Source of the DNA: Microbulbifer hydrolyticus
GTDB taxonomy: Bacteria > Pseudomonadota > Gammaproteobacteria > Pseudomonadales > Cellvibrionaceae
Length of the DNA: 64,000 bases
Direction: 5' to 3'
Assembly: GCF_009931115.1 (NCBI RefSeq)
Contig: NZ_CP047491.1
Span: forward strand, 2,679,501-2,743,500
Position 1 is the first letter of the stretch, and every line of letters begins with the position of its first letter. The position numbers and the translations under genes are program-made. Shown here one piece after another: positions 45,100 to 53,914 of the stretch. Under the pieces are notes generated by a model. The model was not told the DNA's origin and did no database searches. It saw nothing but the letters and a program-made list of their open reading frames with translations.

Positions 45100-47592
45100 A
45101 TGGAGATCCCCATGGGTACGCCAGCCCGGCCCGCTATAGATCGACGCGCCACTTCAGGCGCTTTGCGCAAGCCCCGCCGCTCGCCGCTCGCACTAGCCGC
45201 GTGCCTGTTTGTGGCGTTACTACTGCCTGGCTGCGACCGCCAGACCAATCGGGAAGAAACGCCACAAGCGCCGACCACACAGGGCCAACAACAAGAAAGA
45301 ACCACGCCCACACCGGAAAAAAATTCACCACCGCGCAGAACCAAGAGCCGCGATTACGATTTCCAGAACTACACCGAGACGGGCGACCTCAATGCGCTGA
45401 AAAAACGCGGCACCATTCGATTTATCGGCCTGGCTGCGGATGAAGACGACATGTTGCCCAGATCGGCGGTCATTACCCAACGCCACTTCGACCTGGCAAT
45501 GAAGCTCGCAGATCAGCTCGGCCTGGAGCCGCGCTGGATACAGGTCGACACCCCTGAACACGCATTAACAATGCTGAAGGAAGGTAAAGCGGACATTCTG
45601 GCGGGCAACCTCACCCGTACGGAAGAGCGAGAAAAGAATTTCAACCTGTCGCAAACCATGATCACCGCCCATCAGGTACTTGTCACCGGTGCCGACAGCC
45701 CCAGCATCGACAAGATCAGTGAGCTGGAAGGTCGAACACTGTCAACGCTGGAAGGGAGCACCTATGCAAAATCCGCCAAAGCGCTGCAGGAAAAAATTCC
45801 CAACCTGACACTAAAATTTTTCGCCATCAAAAAGTCGGACAATCCCGACACCCTGCTGGACTGGCTCAACCAGCGTAAAGGCGTCGTCACGATTCTAGAT
45901 AGCAATATTGTCGATAATGCGCTGAAGTACAGGCAGGACTTCCACAAAGGCGCAGCGATTGGGGACAAGGAAGAAATCGTCTGGGCGGTGCGCAAAAACG
46001 CACCTGAACTCAAGCGGAAACTGAATAATTTCTTCACCCGAACATTGGTCACCGCGCCGGACAGAACCCGCTCCGACTGGAAGAGCATCAAGAAGTCCCG
46101 GGTGCTGCGACTGCTCACCTATAATGGTCCAACCAGCTATTTTATCTGGCAAGGCGCCCTTATGGGCTTTGACCACGACCTCGTACTGAAGTTTGCCAAA
46201 GCGCACGATCTGGAACTGCAACTCATCGTTGTGCCCCATGATGAAAACCTGATCGACTGGCTCAAGGATGGCAAGGGCGATATCGCCGGCGCCTCATCCA
46301 CCATCACCGATGAACGAAAAAGTCAGGGAATTGAATTCACCACACCTTATCTGGAAATGCCGGAACAGGTACTGAGCAACAGTAAAAAACCCAAAGTAGA
46401 AAGCCTTCAGGACCTCAATGGGCGCACGCTCACATTGCGAGCCTATTCTTCGTTTATCGAGACAGCGAAGTCGCTCAAGAAAAGCGGTATTGATGTAAAG
46501 ATCGAAATTGCAGCCCCCGACATCAGCTACGAGCACCTGATCAATATGGTCGCGGACGGCGAACTGGAGGCAACCATTGTCGATGCCGGCGCAGCCAGGA
46601 TCCAGGCATCCCTGCGCGATTCCCTGGTTCCCGGGATAGAAGTTTCTGATCCACGCCCTCAGGGCTGGATGGTCAATACCGGCAATGAAAAACTGCTGGA
46701 AAAACTCAATGAATTCATACAGAACTATCGCAAGACCGATGACTACGCGACGAAGGTCCGTATGTATTTTACACCGGACAAACGCTTCAGTAAAAAAGTT
46801 GCCGCTGAAATCCAGCCCGGAAAGGACATATCCCCCTACGACGATTTAGTGAAAGCCGCTGCAGAAAAATACGAGATCGACTGGCTGTTTGTCGTCGCAC
46901 AAATGTGGCAGGAAAGCAGCTTCAATCCGAAGGCTGAATCGCCAGTTGGCGCCCAGGGCCTGCTACAGGTTATGCCCAGAACGGCAGAAGAGATGGGCTA
47001 TCCGCCACCACTGTTCGACCCCAGGCGCGGCCTCGAAGCGGGCATTAAATACATGCACTGGCTGCAGGACCGCTTCGATGCGGAGGTCGACTTGGAAAAC
47101 AAACTCTGGTTTTCTCTAGCGGCCTACAACGCGGGTATCGGGCACGTCTACGACGCACAACGTCTGGCGGACAAGCTGGGTCTGGACCGCAATGTGTGGT
47201 TCGACAATGTCGAAAAAGCCATGCTCAAGCTTTCGGAACCCCGTTATTTCAACAAGGCACGCTACGGCTATGCCCGTGGCGCAGAACCGGTGGAATATGT
47301 GCGCAATATCAGCCAGCTCTACCGGACTTACAGCGATATCAATTCAGAGAGTGTCCGCACAAGGCTTCCTCAGCTTCCACCCCCTGCGATGATTGCTCTT
47401 GTCGCACATAAGCCCAGGCTACAGGCCGAGGGGCTGTTCGAGTTGACGCGTAAAAAGCCGCTGCCCTATTGCAGATACGGAATCCTCCAGAACGAACAGA
47501 AGAAGGTACTGCGACGAGCGCAGGACGTGGTTTCCGGACAAAAAATCCACGCTCGTCTTGCAGAGGGGGAAATTACTGCGTCCGTCGAGTAG
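45100..47592 (+). CDS. mltF: MltF-like membrane-bound lytic transglycosylase (copy 1), XseA-derived tail
   Basis: The 830-residue lipoprotein has a lipobox LLPGC with Cys45. Two tandem solute-binding (SBP_bac_3-like) domains lie at about 95-325 and 335-560, so it is longer than E. coli MltF (518 residues, one such domain). The C-terminal SLT domain has the catalytic Glu605 in QMWQESSFNPKAESPVGAQG and the AAYNAGIGHV motif. The last 60 residues are not MltF: they are two pieces of XseA in frame, ending at the XseA stop. The gene follows xseA by 66 nt. Confidence 0.9.
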   Translation: MEIPMGTPARPAIDRRATSGALRKPRRSPLALAACLFVALLLPGCDRQTNREETPQAPTTQGQQQERTTPTPEKNSPPRRTKSRDYDFQNYTETGDLNALKKRGTIRFIGLAADEDDMLPRSAVITQRHFDLAMKLADQLGLEPRWIQVDTPEHALTMLKEGKADILAGNLTRTEEREKNFNLSQTMITAHQVLVTGADSPSIDKISELEGRTLSTLEGSTYAKSAKALQEKIPNLTLKFFAIKKSDNPDTLLDWLNQRKGVVTILDSNIVDNALKYRQDFHKGAAIGDKEEIVWAVRKNAPELKRKLNNFFTRTLVTAPDRTRSDWKSIKKSRVLRLLTYNGPTSYFIWQGALMGFDHDLVLKFAKAHDLELQLIVVPHDENLIDWLKDGKGDIAGASSTITDERKSQGIEFTTPYLEMPEQVLSNSKKPKVESLQDLNGRTLTLRAYSSFIETAKSLKKSGIDVKIEIAAPDISYEHLINMVADGELEATIVDAGAARIQASLRDSLVPGIEVSDPRPQGWMVNTGNEKLLEKLNEFIQNYRKTDDYATKVRMYFTPDKRFSKKVAAEIQPGKDISPYDDLVKAAAEKYEIDWLFVVAQMWQESSFNPKAESPVGAQGLLQVMPRTAEEMGYPPPLFDPRRGLEAGIKYMHWLQDRFDAEVDLENKLWFSLAAYNAGIGHVYDAQRLADKLGLDRNVWFDNVEKAMLKLSEPRYFNKARYGYARGAEPVEYVRNISQLYRTYSDINSESVRTRLPQLPPPAMIALVAHKPRLQAEGLFELTRKKPLPYCRYGILQNEQKKVLRRAQDVVSGQKIHARLAEGEITASVE
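47412..47592 (+). pseudogene. Degenerate xseA remnant fused to the end of mltF copy 1
   Basis: 47412-47470 (RLQAEGLFELTRKKPLPY) matches xseA at about 44064-44118 (KLQAEGLFDLERKKPLPY). 47479-47592 (NEQKKVLRRAQDVVSGQKIH onward) matches the last 38 codons of xseA (DEQKRVVRDAAQIKPGQRIF). Both pieces are in the xseA frame and the TAG stops coincide. About 800 nt of xseA between them are missing. This remnant lies between the two mltF copies, where a second xseA would stand after a tandem duplication. Confidence 0.85.
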
Positions 47593-47640
47593 CAGGCAGA
47601 TAAATTGCCAGATGCAACCAATCTCTCTAAGGAGACCTTA

Positions 47641-47678
47641 GGATTACTCCATCGCTTATTTGCGAAGCGGAGTAATCC
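47641..47678 (+). promoter_or_regulatory. Hairpin that buries the mltF copy 2 ribosome binding site
   Basis: GGATTACTCC at 47641-47650 pairs perfectly with GGAGTAATCC at 47669-47678, which ends at the base before the ATG. The Shine-Dalgarno GGAG lies in the 3' arm. A short GCTT/AAGC helix extends it inside. A second small palindrome, CTAAGGAGACCTTAG at 47627-47641, lies just upstream. Translation of mltF2 would require melting or a helper. Confidence 0.6.
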
Positions 47679-50093
47679 ATGGTCGCGATTTTTTTCAAAC
47701 AGTTTCTGTTGCCCATCGCCCTGCTTGCTTCCTGCGTTCTTTACAGTGGATGCGACAATACCAGTGCCCCCGACAAAACGAAAACAAACTCAGATAATGA
47801 AGCAGCCAGGGAATTCAAACGAGAGCAGGACACAGGGTTTGAAAATTACACCGAGTCCGGTGATCTCGGTGCGCTCAAAAAACGCGGCGTAATCCGTTTT
47901 GTCAGCATGACGGGTGACAACCAGCCCATTCTACCGCGTGAAGCCATTGTCAATCAGACACACCGGCAAATGGCCGAAGACTTCGCCACCAAAATCGGAC
48001 TGAGCACACGCTGGTTTGTCGCCCAGACACCGGAACAGGCCCTGAGGATGGTAATAAATGGCGAAGTGGATGTGGTCGCAGAAAACATCAGTATTACACC
48101 ACAGCGCCAGGAGATCGTCGAGTTCACCATACCCGTGTTGCAAACTTCCGATGTGCTGGTGTCCGGAAAAAATGGCCCAGACATCAGCAGTGTTGAAAAT
48201 CTGGCCGGCACGGAATTGATAGTTTTGGCAGGCAGCACTTACGCTGAAAAAGCCCATGAGATCGTTGCCCAGTATCCTGAGGCCAACCTGTCGGTTCGCG
48301 AAGTATATCTGACCGATGAACGGGACACGCTGTTTGACATGGTCGCTAACGGCAACAACGCGGTCACCATCCTGCACAAAAATCTCGCCGAGGAGACGCT
48401 CAAGTACCGCGACGATTTAAAAATTGGTGTCACCGTGAGTCCTCCGGAAAACATCGCCTGGGCAATACGCAAGGACTCTGTCCGGTTAAAGAATCGCATC
48501 GACAACTTCCTGACCCGGACTCTTATCACTGCAGTACCTGAACGTACATCCCACTGGTATGCCATCAAGAAGTCGGGCGTTCTGCGCTTCGCAACCTACA
48601 ACGGCCCTACCAGCTATTACCTGTGGAAAGGCGTTCTGCGTGGCTTTGACTACGATATGGCGAAAGCCTTTGCAGACAAGCATAAACTGCAATTGCAAGT
48701 CGTGGTGGTTCCCAATGAAGAGGACCTTGTGGACTGGGTCGCTGACGGTCGCGCCGATATTGCCGGGGCGTCGACGACGATTACTCAGGAACGCATTGAC
48801 CGCGGCGTAATGTTCAGTATCCCGTTTATAGAGACCACCGAGAAGATCATCAGCAACCGCCAGCTGCCCCAGATTGAAACTCTCGCCGATCTGGAGGGGC
48901 GAACCATCACGCTACGCGCCTATTCCTCTTTCATTGAAACCGCTCGTACATTGCGCGAGCACGGTATCGATATAAACATTCAGATAGCACCTGCTGACAT
49001 GTCATTTGAGCAGGTTTTAAACAAGGTCGCCAAGGGCGAGTTCGAGGCGACCATCGAAGATGGCTATATCGCGGATATTCAGGCGGCTCTGCGCCCTGAA
49101 CTGGTCATCGGCCTGCAAGTCAGCGAAGGACGATCACAGGGCTGGATGATCAAACGGGGGAATAAAGACCTCTTACGCGAGGTGGACCGATTCCTCAAGC
49201 GATTCAGTAAAAGTGAAGAATTCGACAAACTACTGGCAGCCTACTTCGAGCCCGATAAGCATCTGGTGCAAAAAATTTCTGCACGAGTCATTCCCGGCGA
49301 GGCGCTTTCCCCTTACGATCACCTTGTCCAGGTGTATGCGCTGGAGCACAACTTTGACTGGCGCTTGATTGTCGCTCAGATGTGGCAGGAAAGTAACTTC
49401 AACCCCAGGGCGGTATCTCCGGTTGGCGCCCAGGGGCTCTTGCAGGTAATGCCGCGCACGGGTGAGGATATGGGCTACCCGCCTCCCCTGTTTGACCCGG
49501 AAAAAAACGTCAAAGCGGGTATCAAATATTTGGAATGGGTTCGAAATCGATTTAAAGCACCCCTGCCCGCTAGTGAACAGCTGTGGTTCACACTTGCGTC
49601 CTACAATGCCGGTATCGGTCACCTGTTCGATGCGCAACGCCTTGCAGAAAAGCTCGGGCTCGACCCAGGAAAATGGTTCGGTAATGTGGAGGTGGCGATG
49701 CTCAAGCTTTCCGAGCCACGTTACTTTCAAAAAGCGCGCTACGGCTATGTCCGCGGCTCAGAGCCCGTCGCATATGTGCGCAAGATCAGCAACCTCTATA
49801 AGGCGTACACCAACGTGGCCACCGGTGATATTGCCAAGGGCGCCGCAGCTGAGCATGGAAATCTGCAGGTATCTGTTAAGTCGTTAAAACGATCTTGCCA
49901 ATATGATTACTCGACTCCATCAGCCGATGTGCATCCGCCACGTCTTCCAGCGCATAAGTGGCCGCTATTAATGGACGGATCTTGCCCTCGGCCAGCAAGG
50001 GCCAAACCCTCTTTTCCAGGTCACTGGCTATGGCCGCCTTCACCTCCGCTGGTTCCGGCCGCAGGGTGGAACCTGTCAGAATCAGCCGCTTGA
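47679..50093 (+). CDS. mltF: MltF-like membrane-bound lytic transglycosylase (copy 2), overrun C-terminus
   Basis: The 804-residue lipoprotein is a paralogue of copy 1 along its length, with two SBP-like domains and an SLT domain (QMWQESNFNPRAVSPVGAQG, with the catalytic Glu). Lipobox candidates are LASC (Cys19) and YSGC (Cys25). After the last MltF-like residues (LYKAYTNVATGD, about 49830) the frame runs on for another 80 codons antisense to the quinone oxidoreductase gene, with no protein-like pattern. The original stop has probably been lost. Confidence 0.88.
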   Translation: MVAIFFKQFLLPIALLASCVLYSGCDNTSAPDKTKTNSDNEAAREFKREQDTGFENYTESGDLGALKKRGVIRFVSMTGDNQPILPREAIVNQTHRQMAEDFATKIGLSTRWFVAQTPEQALRMVINGEVDVVAENISITPQRQEIVEFTIPVLQTSDVLVSGKNGPDISSVENLAGTELIVLAGSTYAEKAHEIVAQYPEANLSVREVYLTDERDTLFDMVANGNNAVTILHKNLAEETLKYRDDLKIGVTVSPPENIAWAIRKDSVRLKNRIDNFLTRTLITAVPERTSHWYAIKKSGVLRFATYNGPTSYYLWKGVLRGFDYDMAKAFADKHKLQLQVVVVPNEEDLVDWVADGRADIAGASTTITQERIDRGVMFSIPFIETTEKIISNRQLPQIETLADLEGRTITLRAYSSFIETARTLREHGIDINIQIAPADMSFEQVLNKVAKGEFEATIEDGYIADIQAALRPELVIGLQVSEGRSQGWMIKRGNKDLLREVDRFLKRFSKSEEFDKLLAAYFEPDKHLVQKISARVIPGEALSPYDHLVQVYALEHNFDWRLIVAQMWQESNFNPRAVSPVGAQGLLQVMPRTGEDMGYPPPLFDPEKNVKAGIKYLEWVRNRFKAPLPASEQLWFTLASYNAGIGHLFDAQRLAEKLGLDPGKWFGNVEVAMLKLSEPRYFQKARYGYVRGSEPVAYVRKISNLYKAYTNVATGDIAKGAAAEHGNLQVSVKSLKRSCQYDYSTPSADVHPPRLPAHKWPLLMDGSCPRPARAKPSFPGHWLWPPSPPLVPAAGWNLSESAA

Positions 50094-50853
50094 GCATCAC
50101 CGGCAGCATGTTGACTTGCACCTTGGCGCCGGCGAGAAACGCGATATTGACGATACGGCCGTCTTTTGCCGCTGCGCGGATATTCCTGTCGACATAGTCG
50201 CCACCGACCATATCCAGAATCACATCGACGCCCTCCCCGTCAGTCGCCTGCAGTACCGCATCGACAAAATCCGACTGCCGGTAATTAATCGCCAGTGCTG
50301 CGCCCAGTTGTTCACAGGCGCGGCATTTTTCATCACTGCCTGCGGTGGTGAACACTTTCACCCCCATGGCATTGGCTATCTGGATCGCCGCGGTACCGAT
50401 CCCGGATGAGCCACCATGAACCAGCAGGGTCTCGCCAGCGGTCAGGTTTGCACGGCGTATCAGGTTGCTCCAGACGGTAAAAAACGTTTCCGGTAATGCG
50501 GCCGCCTCAACTAAAGACAAGCCGTCGGGAACCGGCAGACACTGTCCCTCCGGCGCCACGGCATACTCAGCGTAGCCGCCGCCATTTGTCAGAGCACACA
50601 CCATGTCGCCCACACTGAAATTCGCGACGCCGGGCCCTACCGCCATCACTTCGCCCGCGACCTCCAGCCCCAGTATCGGGGAGGCTCCGGGCGGCGGCGG
50701 ATAGAAGCCGGCACGCTGCACGATATCCGGGCGGTTGACCCCGGCAGCTGCCACCCGGATCAACACCTCCCCGTCGCCCGCCTGAGGACGCGCGCCCTCT
50801 TTCAACTGCATCTTTTCTGGTCCGCCGTGTTCCGGCAAGTCGATATAGCGCAT
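49876..50853 (-). CDS. NAD(P)H:quinone oxidoreductase, zeta-crystallin-like MDR
   Basis: The 325-residue protein belongs to the medium-chain dehydrogenase family and lacks the zinc ligands. The N-terminal half has GEVLIRVAAAGVNRPDIVQR and GLEVAGEVMAVGPGV. The Rossmann motif is LLVHGGSSGIGTAAIQIANA. The ATG at 50853 follows GGAG; an extension to 50955 is not conserved. Its 3' end lies under the overrun of mltF2, so the two convergent genes overlap by 218 nt. Confidence 0.88.
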   Translation of the reverse strand: MRYIDLPEHGGPEKMQLKEGARPQAGDGEVLIRVAAAGVNRPDIVQRAGFYPPPPGASPILGLEVAGEVMAVGPGVANFSVGDMVCALTNGGGYAEYAVAPEGQCLPVPDGLSLVEAAALPETFFTVWSNLIRRANLTAGETLLVHGGSSGIGTAAIQIANAMGVKVFTTAGSDEKCRACEQLGAALAINYRQSDFVDAVLQATDGEGVDVILDMVGGDYVDRNIRAAAKDGRIVNIAFLAGAKVQVNMLPVMLKRLILTGSTLRPEPAEVKAAIASDLEKRVWPLLAEGKIRPLIAATYALEDVADAHRLMESSNHIGKIVLTT

Positions 50854-50937
50854 TACTCGTCTCCATTCCTGCGAAGGCTCTTGGGCCGGGCGCCCGAAAA
50901 CACACAGGATAATACCCCTGCGACAAAATTGCTGACG

Positions 50938-50966
50938 AAAAAAAGCCCGGCTCAAGGCCGGGCAAA
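50938..50966 (-). terminator. Terminator after the TonB-dependent receptor gene
   Basis: On the minus strand GCCCGGCCTTGAGCCGGGC is followed by seven T residues. It lies 25 nt after the receptor stop codon and upstream of the quinone oxidoreductase gene. Confidence 0.85.
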
Positions 50967-50991
50967 TGATAAGACTGGAGGAGGATGAAAA

Positions 50992-53274
50992 TCAGATTTC
51001 GTAGTTTAGCTCGATACCTACAATACGGCCGCGGTTGATCGGCGTGAACGTGGAGTTTGGCCCCAGGGTAACCGGGCCGAGCATGCCAGGCAGCTGAGTA
51101 TCGTTACCCTCGCTCACCTCGTCCAGCATGTTCTTGCCGAACAGGGCCAGGCGGTAATTACCCGAATCCGGAGTAAAGCCAATGCTGAAATCCACCATTT
51201 CCACTTCGCTCAACATACCGGCATTGTTGTCGGTGTAGGCCGATGCGTCGCGGTGGTTATAGTTGATGCGGGACGTCAGTGCTCCCCAGCTTCCCAGCTG
51301 AAGGTCGTGCACCATACCCACGCCGTAAGTCCAAGGGGCGAGACGCGGGATATCGAGCGCGTAATCTGCGCCATCCACCACACCATCACCGGTGAGATCC
51401 AGCCAGATATCGTCGTACTCACCATCTACATAACCAAGGTTCATAGTCATCAGCAGTGAATCGGACAAACCGGCCATCATCTCGAATTCGGCACCGCGAA
51501 TGGTGGCGTTGGCGGTGTTGCGAATCAGCTGTGCCACCCCGGCGGTCGCACTCGGCAGATTCACCTCCCGCTGCATGTCGTCGATGGTATTGTGGAACAC
51601 GGCCATATTCGTTTTCACACGCCCATCCAGCCACTGGGACTTGGCGCCAATCTCGAAGCTGTTCTGCTCTTCCTGGTCGGTTGGTCCCGGCGATTCACCA
51701 AAGGCGGTATTTCGCATATTGTAGCCACCGCTGCGGAAACCCTTGGTCCACACAGCGTAGGCCTGTGCTGTATCGCTCAGCAGCCACTGCATACCCACTT
51801 TCGGAGTAAAGGCGCTCCACTCCTCGGTATCAGAGAAGTCATAAACCGCACAACCCTCTCGATCACAACCATTGCCAGGGATAATCGAGGCGATATCCGC
51901 AGTTTTTTCCTCACTGGAGTAACGTCCACCCAGGGTCAGCACCCAGGATTCATTCAGGTCGATGTCCGCCTGGGTGAATACTCCCTTGGCGGTGTGATCC
52001 TGAACACCACCACCGGCCATAACCAGTGCGCCACCCAGCAGGTTGCGTTCCTCAATATATTTCAGATCCTGGGAAAACCAGTAAACACCACTGGTAATAG
52101 AAGTGGCTCCGAAGCGGCCAGAGTAGCGCAGTTCGTTACTCAGCTGCTCCTGATCAATCAGGCTGTAGGAATGGAACAGGTGTACCGGCAAGGAATCGAT
52201 ATCGCCCTCACCCAGAGTATCGTAATCACGCCAGGCGAGAATATTGGTGATGGTACCGTTACCGAAAGCGACGTCCTGGTTATACTCGGCGATAGCCTGG
52301 TTCCAGTCGGTCTCTGCCCAACCTTCGTTATCAATCGCTACTTCAAAGGAGTCGTCGCTGTTATCCCAGTTGGTCACGCCTACCGAGGCAGCAATTGCCG
52401 GTGAGAAATCCCCGCGGTTCTGCCCAACGGGTCCATCCGCGTCCACATGACCGGACTCCAGGCGCACGATCAGATCTGCGGACTCACCCATCTCAACGGT
52501 AAAACTCGGGCGTACAAACCAGGTGGTAGAGGCGCCGAGGTTATCGTTGCCGTTTGCCTTGTTTTCAAACCAGCCCTTGTCGTCGCTGTAGTAGGCGGTG
52601 AGACGACCGTTCACCGACTCGCTGATCTGGCCGGAAACGGTAGCCGCCAGGTTGGTTTCCTCTTGTGCGGTGGTTGAAAACCGCACTTTACTCATGAATT
52701 CTTCCGTGGGCTTCGCGGTTTTCACCACCACCGCACCACCGGTCACGTTGCGACCGAACAGCAGTCCCTGGGGACCGCGCAGTACCTCGATACCCTCCAG
52801 GTCAAACAGGTCCAGGATCACACCGGCGTTGATGCCCATGTACATACCATCGACGAAGACACCGACGGTGGGATCAATGGAGGGAATGGAACTGTTTACA
52901 CCAAGGCCGCGCACGGTGAAGTTAGCGGTACTCTTGATGGTTCCCGCATCGTCCATCTGTACGTTGGGCATCTTGAATGCGAGGCTTTCCAGATCGCGGG
53001 TCTGCAGCGCTTCCAGCTGATCGCCAGAATAGGCGGTGGCCGCAACCGGCACGTCCTGCAGGCGTTCGGCATCGCCGCGTTTCCGCGCAACAACCTCAAC
53101 TTCTTCCAGCAGGGTATTGATTGAATTCTCTGCCGCGTGGGCGCTGCCCACACCGCAGGCCAACGACATGGCCGCGAAAGAGCAGGCCGAGGCCAGGATC
53201 AGGCTCCTGCCCTTGCCATTGACTGTCTTTGTTGTGAGTAATTGTGAATTGAAAGCGTCAGATTGGCTTCCCAT
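50992..53274 (-). CDS. TonB-dependent outer membrane receptor
   Basis: The 760-residue protein has a signal region over about residues 1-44 (ending AHA), a TonB-box-like stretch EEVEVVARKRG, and a plug domain (PNVQMDDAGTIKSTANFTVR, VFVDGMYMGINAG, IEVLRGPQGLLFGRNVTGGA). A 22-strand-type barrel follows and ends in GRIVGIELNYEI, which has the terminal aromatic-X pattern. The ATG at 53274 follows GGAGAG; the ORF start 18 nt upstream is not needed. The ligand is unknown. It diverges from the acyl-CoA dehydrogenase pair. Confidence 0.93.
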   Translation of the reverse strand: MGSQSDAFNSQLLTTKTVNGKGRSLILASACSFAAMSLACGVGSAHAAENSINTLLEEVEVVARKRGDAERLQDVPVAATAYSGDQLEALQTRDLESLAFKMPNVQMDDAGTIKSTANFTVRGLGVNSSIPSIDPTVGVFVDGMYMGINAGVILDLFDLEGIEVLRGPQGLLFGRNVTGGAVVVKTAKPTEEFMSKVRFSTTAQEETNLAATVSGQISESVNGRLTAYYSDDKGWFENKANGNDNLGASTTWFVRPSFTVEMGESADLIVRLESGHVDADGPVGQNRGDFSPAIAASVGVTNWDNSDDSFEVAIDNEGWAETDWNQAIAEYNQDVAFGNGTITNILAWRDYDTLGEGDIDSLPVHLFHSYSLIDQEQLSNELRYSGRFGATSITSGVYWFSQDLKYIEERNLLGGALVMAGGGVQDHTAKGVFTQADIDLNESWVLTLGGRYSSEEKTADIASIIPGNGCDREGCAVYDFSDTEEWSAFTPKVGMQWLLSDTAQAYAVWTKGFRSGGYNMRNTAFGESPGPTDQEEQNSFEIGAKSQWLDGRVKTNMAVFHNTIDDMQREVNLPSATAGVAQLIRNTANATIRGAEFEMMAGLSDSLLMTMNLGYVDGEYDDIWLDLTGDGVVDGADYALDIPRLAPWTYGVGMVHDLQLGSWGALTSRINYNHRDASAYTDNNAGMLSEVEMVDFSIGFTPDSGNYRLALFGKNMLDEVSEGNDTQLPGMLGPVTLGPNSTFTPINRGRIVGIELNYEI

Positions 53275-53914
53275 GTTTTCTCTCCATTGCACCGAGTTAT
53301 TTTTATGTAATTTCCAGCAACAGAACCACCGCGACCGGTACCGCTTATCGCCGCTACACCTGGCGACCCGATCAGCAACCGCGCTGTCTTCTGCCGAACC
53401 GTATACCGGTTCCGGCAGTGGAAAGACTACAAGAGGTTTTTCCGTTACAAAAGCTTATTTTTATGAGTAATTCATCCTACTTATTCCCGCACCCCTAAAA
53501 CGCAGGTCGCGGGAACCACTCATAAAAAAATGACTCTACCGTCACACCTCTAATCTGTTGGATTTTGTTCCCAAACCACCGCCGAAGTAGCAGGCGCCCG
53601 TGAAATTGATTCCAACGGTAACAGTTCTCAAGCCGTACCAAATCAGGTGGACAAATAACAGATATCTATCTCACCAATAGCCGACTGACAGTACCAAGTG
53701 TGTGCCGGGATAAACCAGCACGCCATAACCTCTCCGGTAATACATCCCGGGAACGTCCCTGTATTGGCCGACAGGCCTTCAGCCTCACTGCTGGAACAGA
53801 ATATTCCCCAGCTCAGCCCTATCCTGCCATTACCCCTGCGGTAGTGGCGCCGCCCCAGCACCGGGTTCACCCTGTAATTCAGTCAAAGTGAATGATTACA
53901 GGGGTAGACTGAAC
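53275..53914. other. 640-nt intergenic region between receptor and dehydrogenases
   Basis: This divergent gap holds a strong palindrome at 53391-53418 and a weaker one (AATACA ... TGTATT) near 53739-53765. The rest has no protein-like frame and no RNA gene that I can recognise. The size is large for two promoters and the middle is uninformative. Confidence 0.5.
53391..53418. promoter_or_regulatory. Palindromic operator-like site
   Basis: GAACCG, TATAC, CGGTTC is a perfect inverted repeat, and CTGCC ... GGCAG extends it outward with one unpaired base. It lies 117 nt upstream of the receptor gene. A dimeric regulator (TetR/GntR type) is plausible. No regulator gene lies nearby. Confidence 0.5.
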
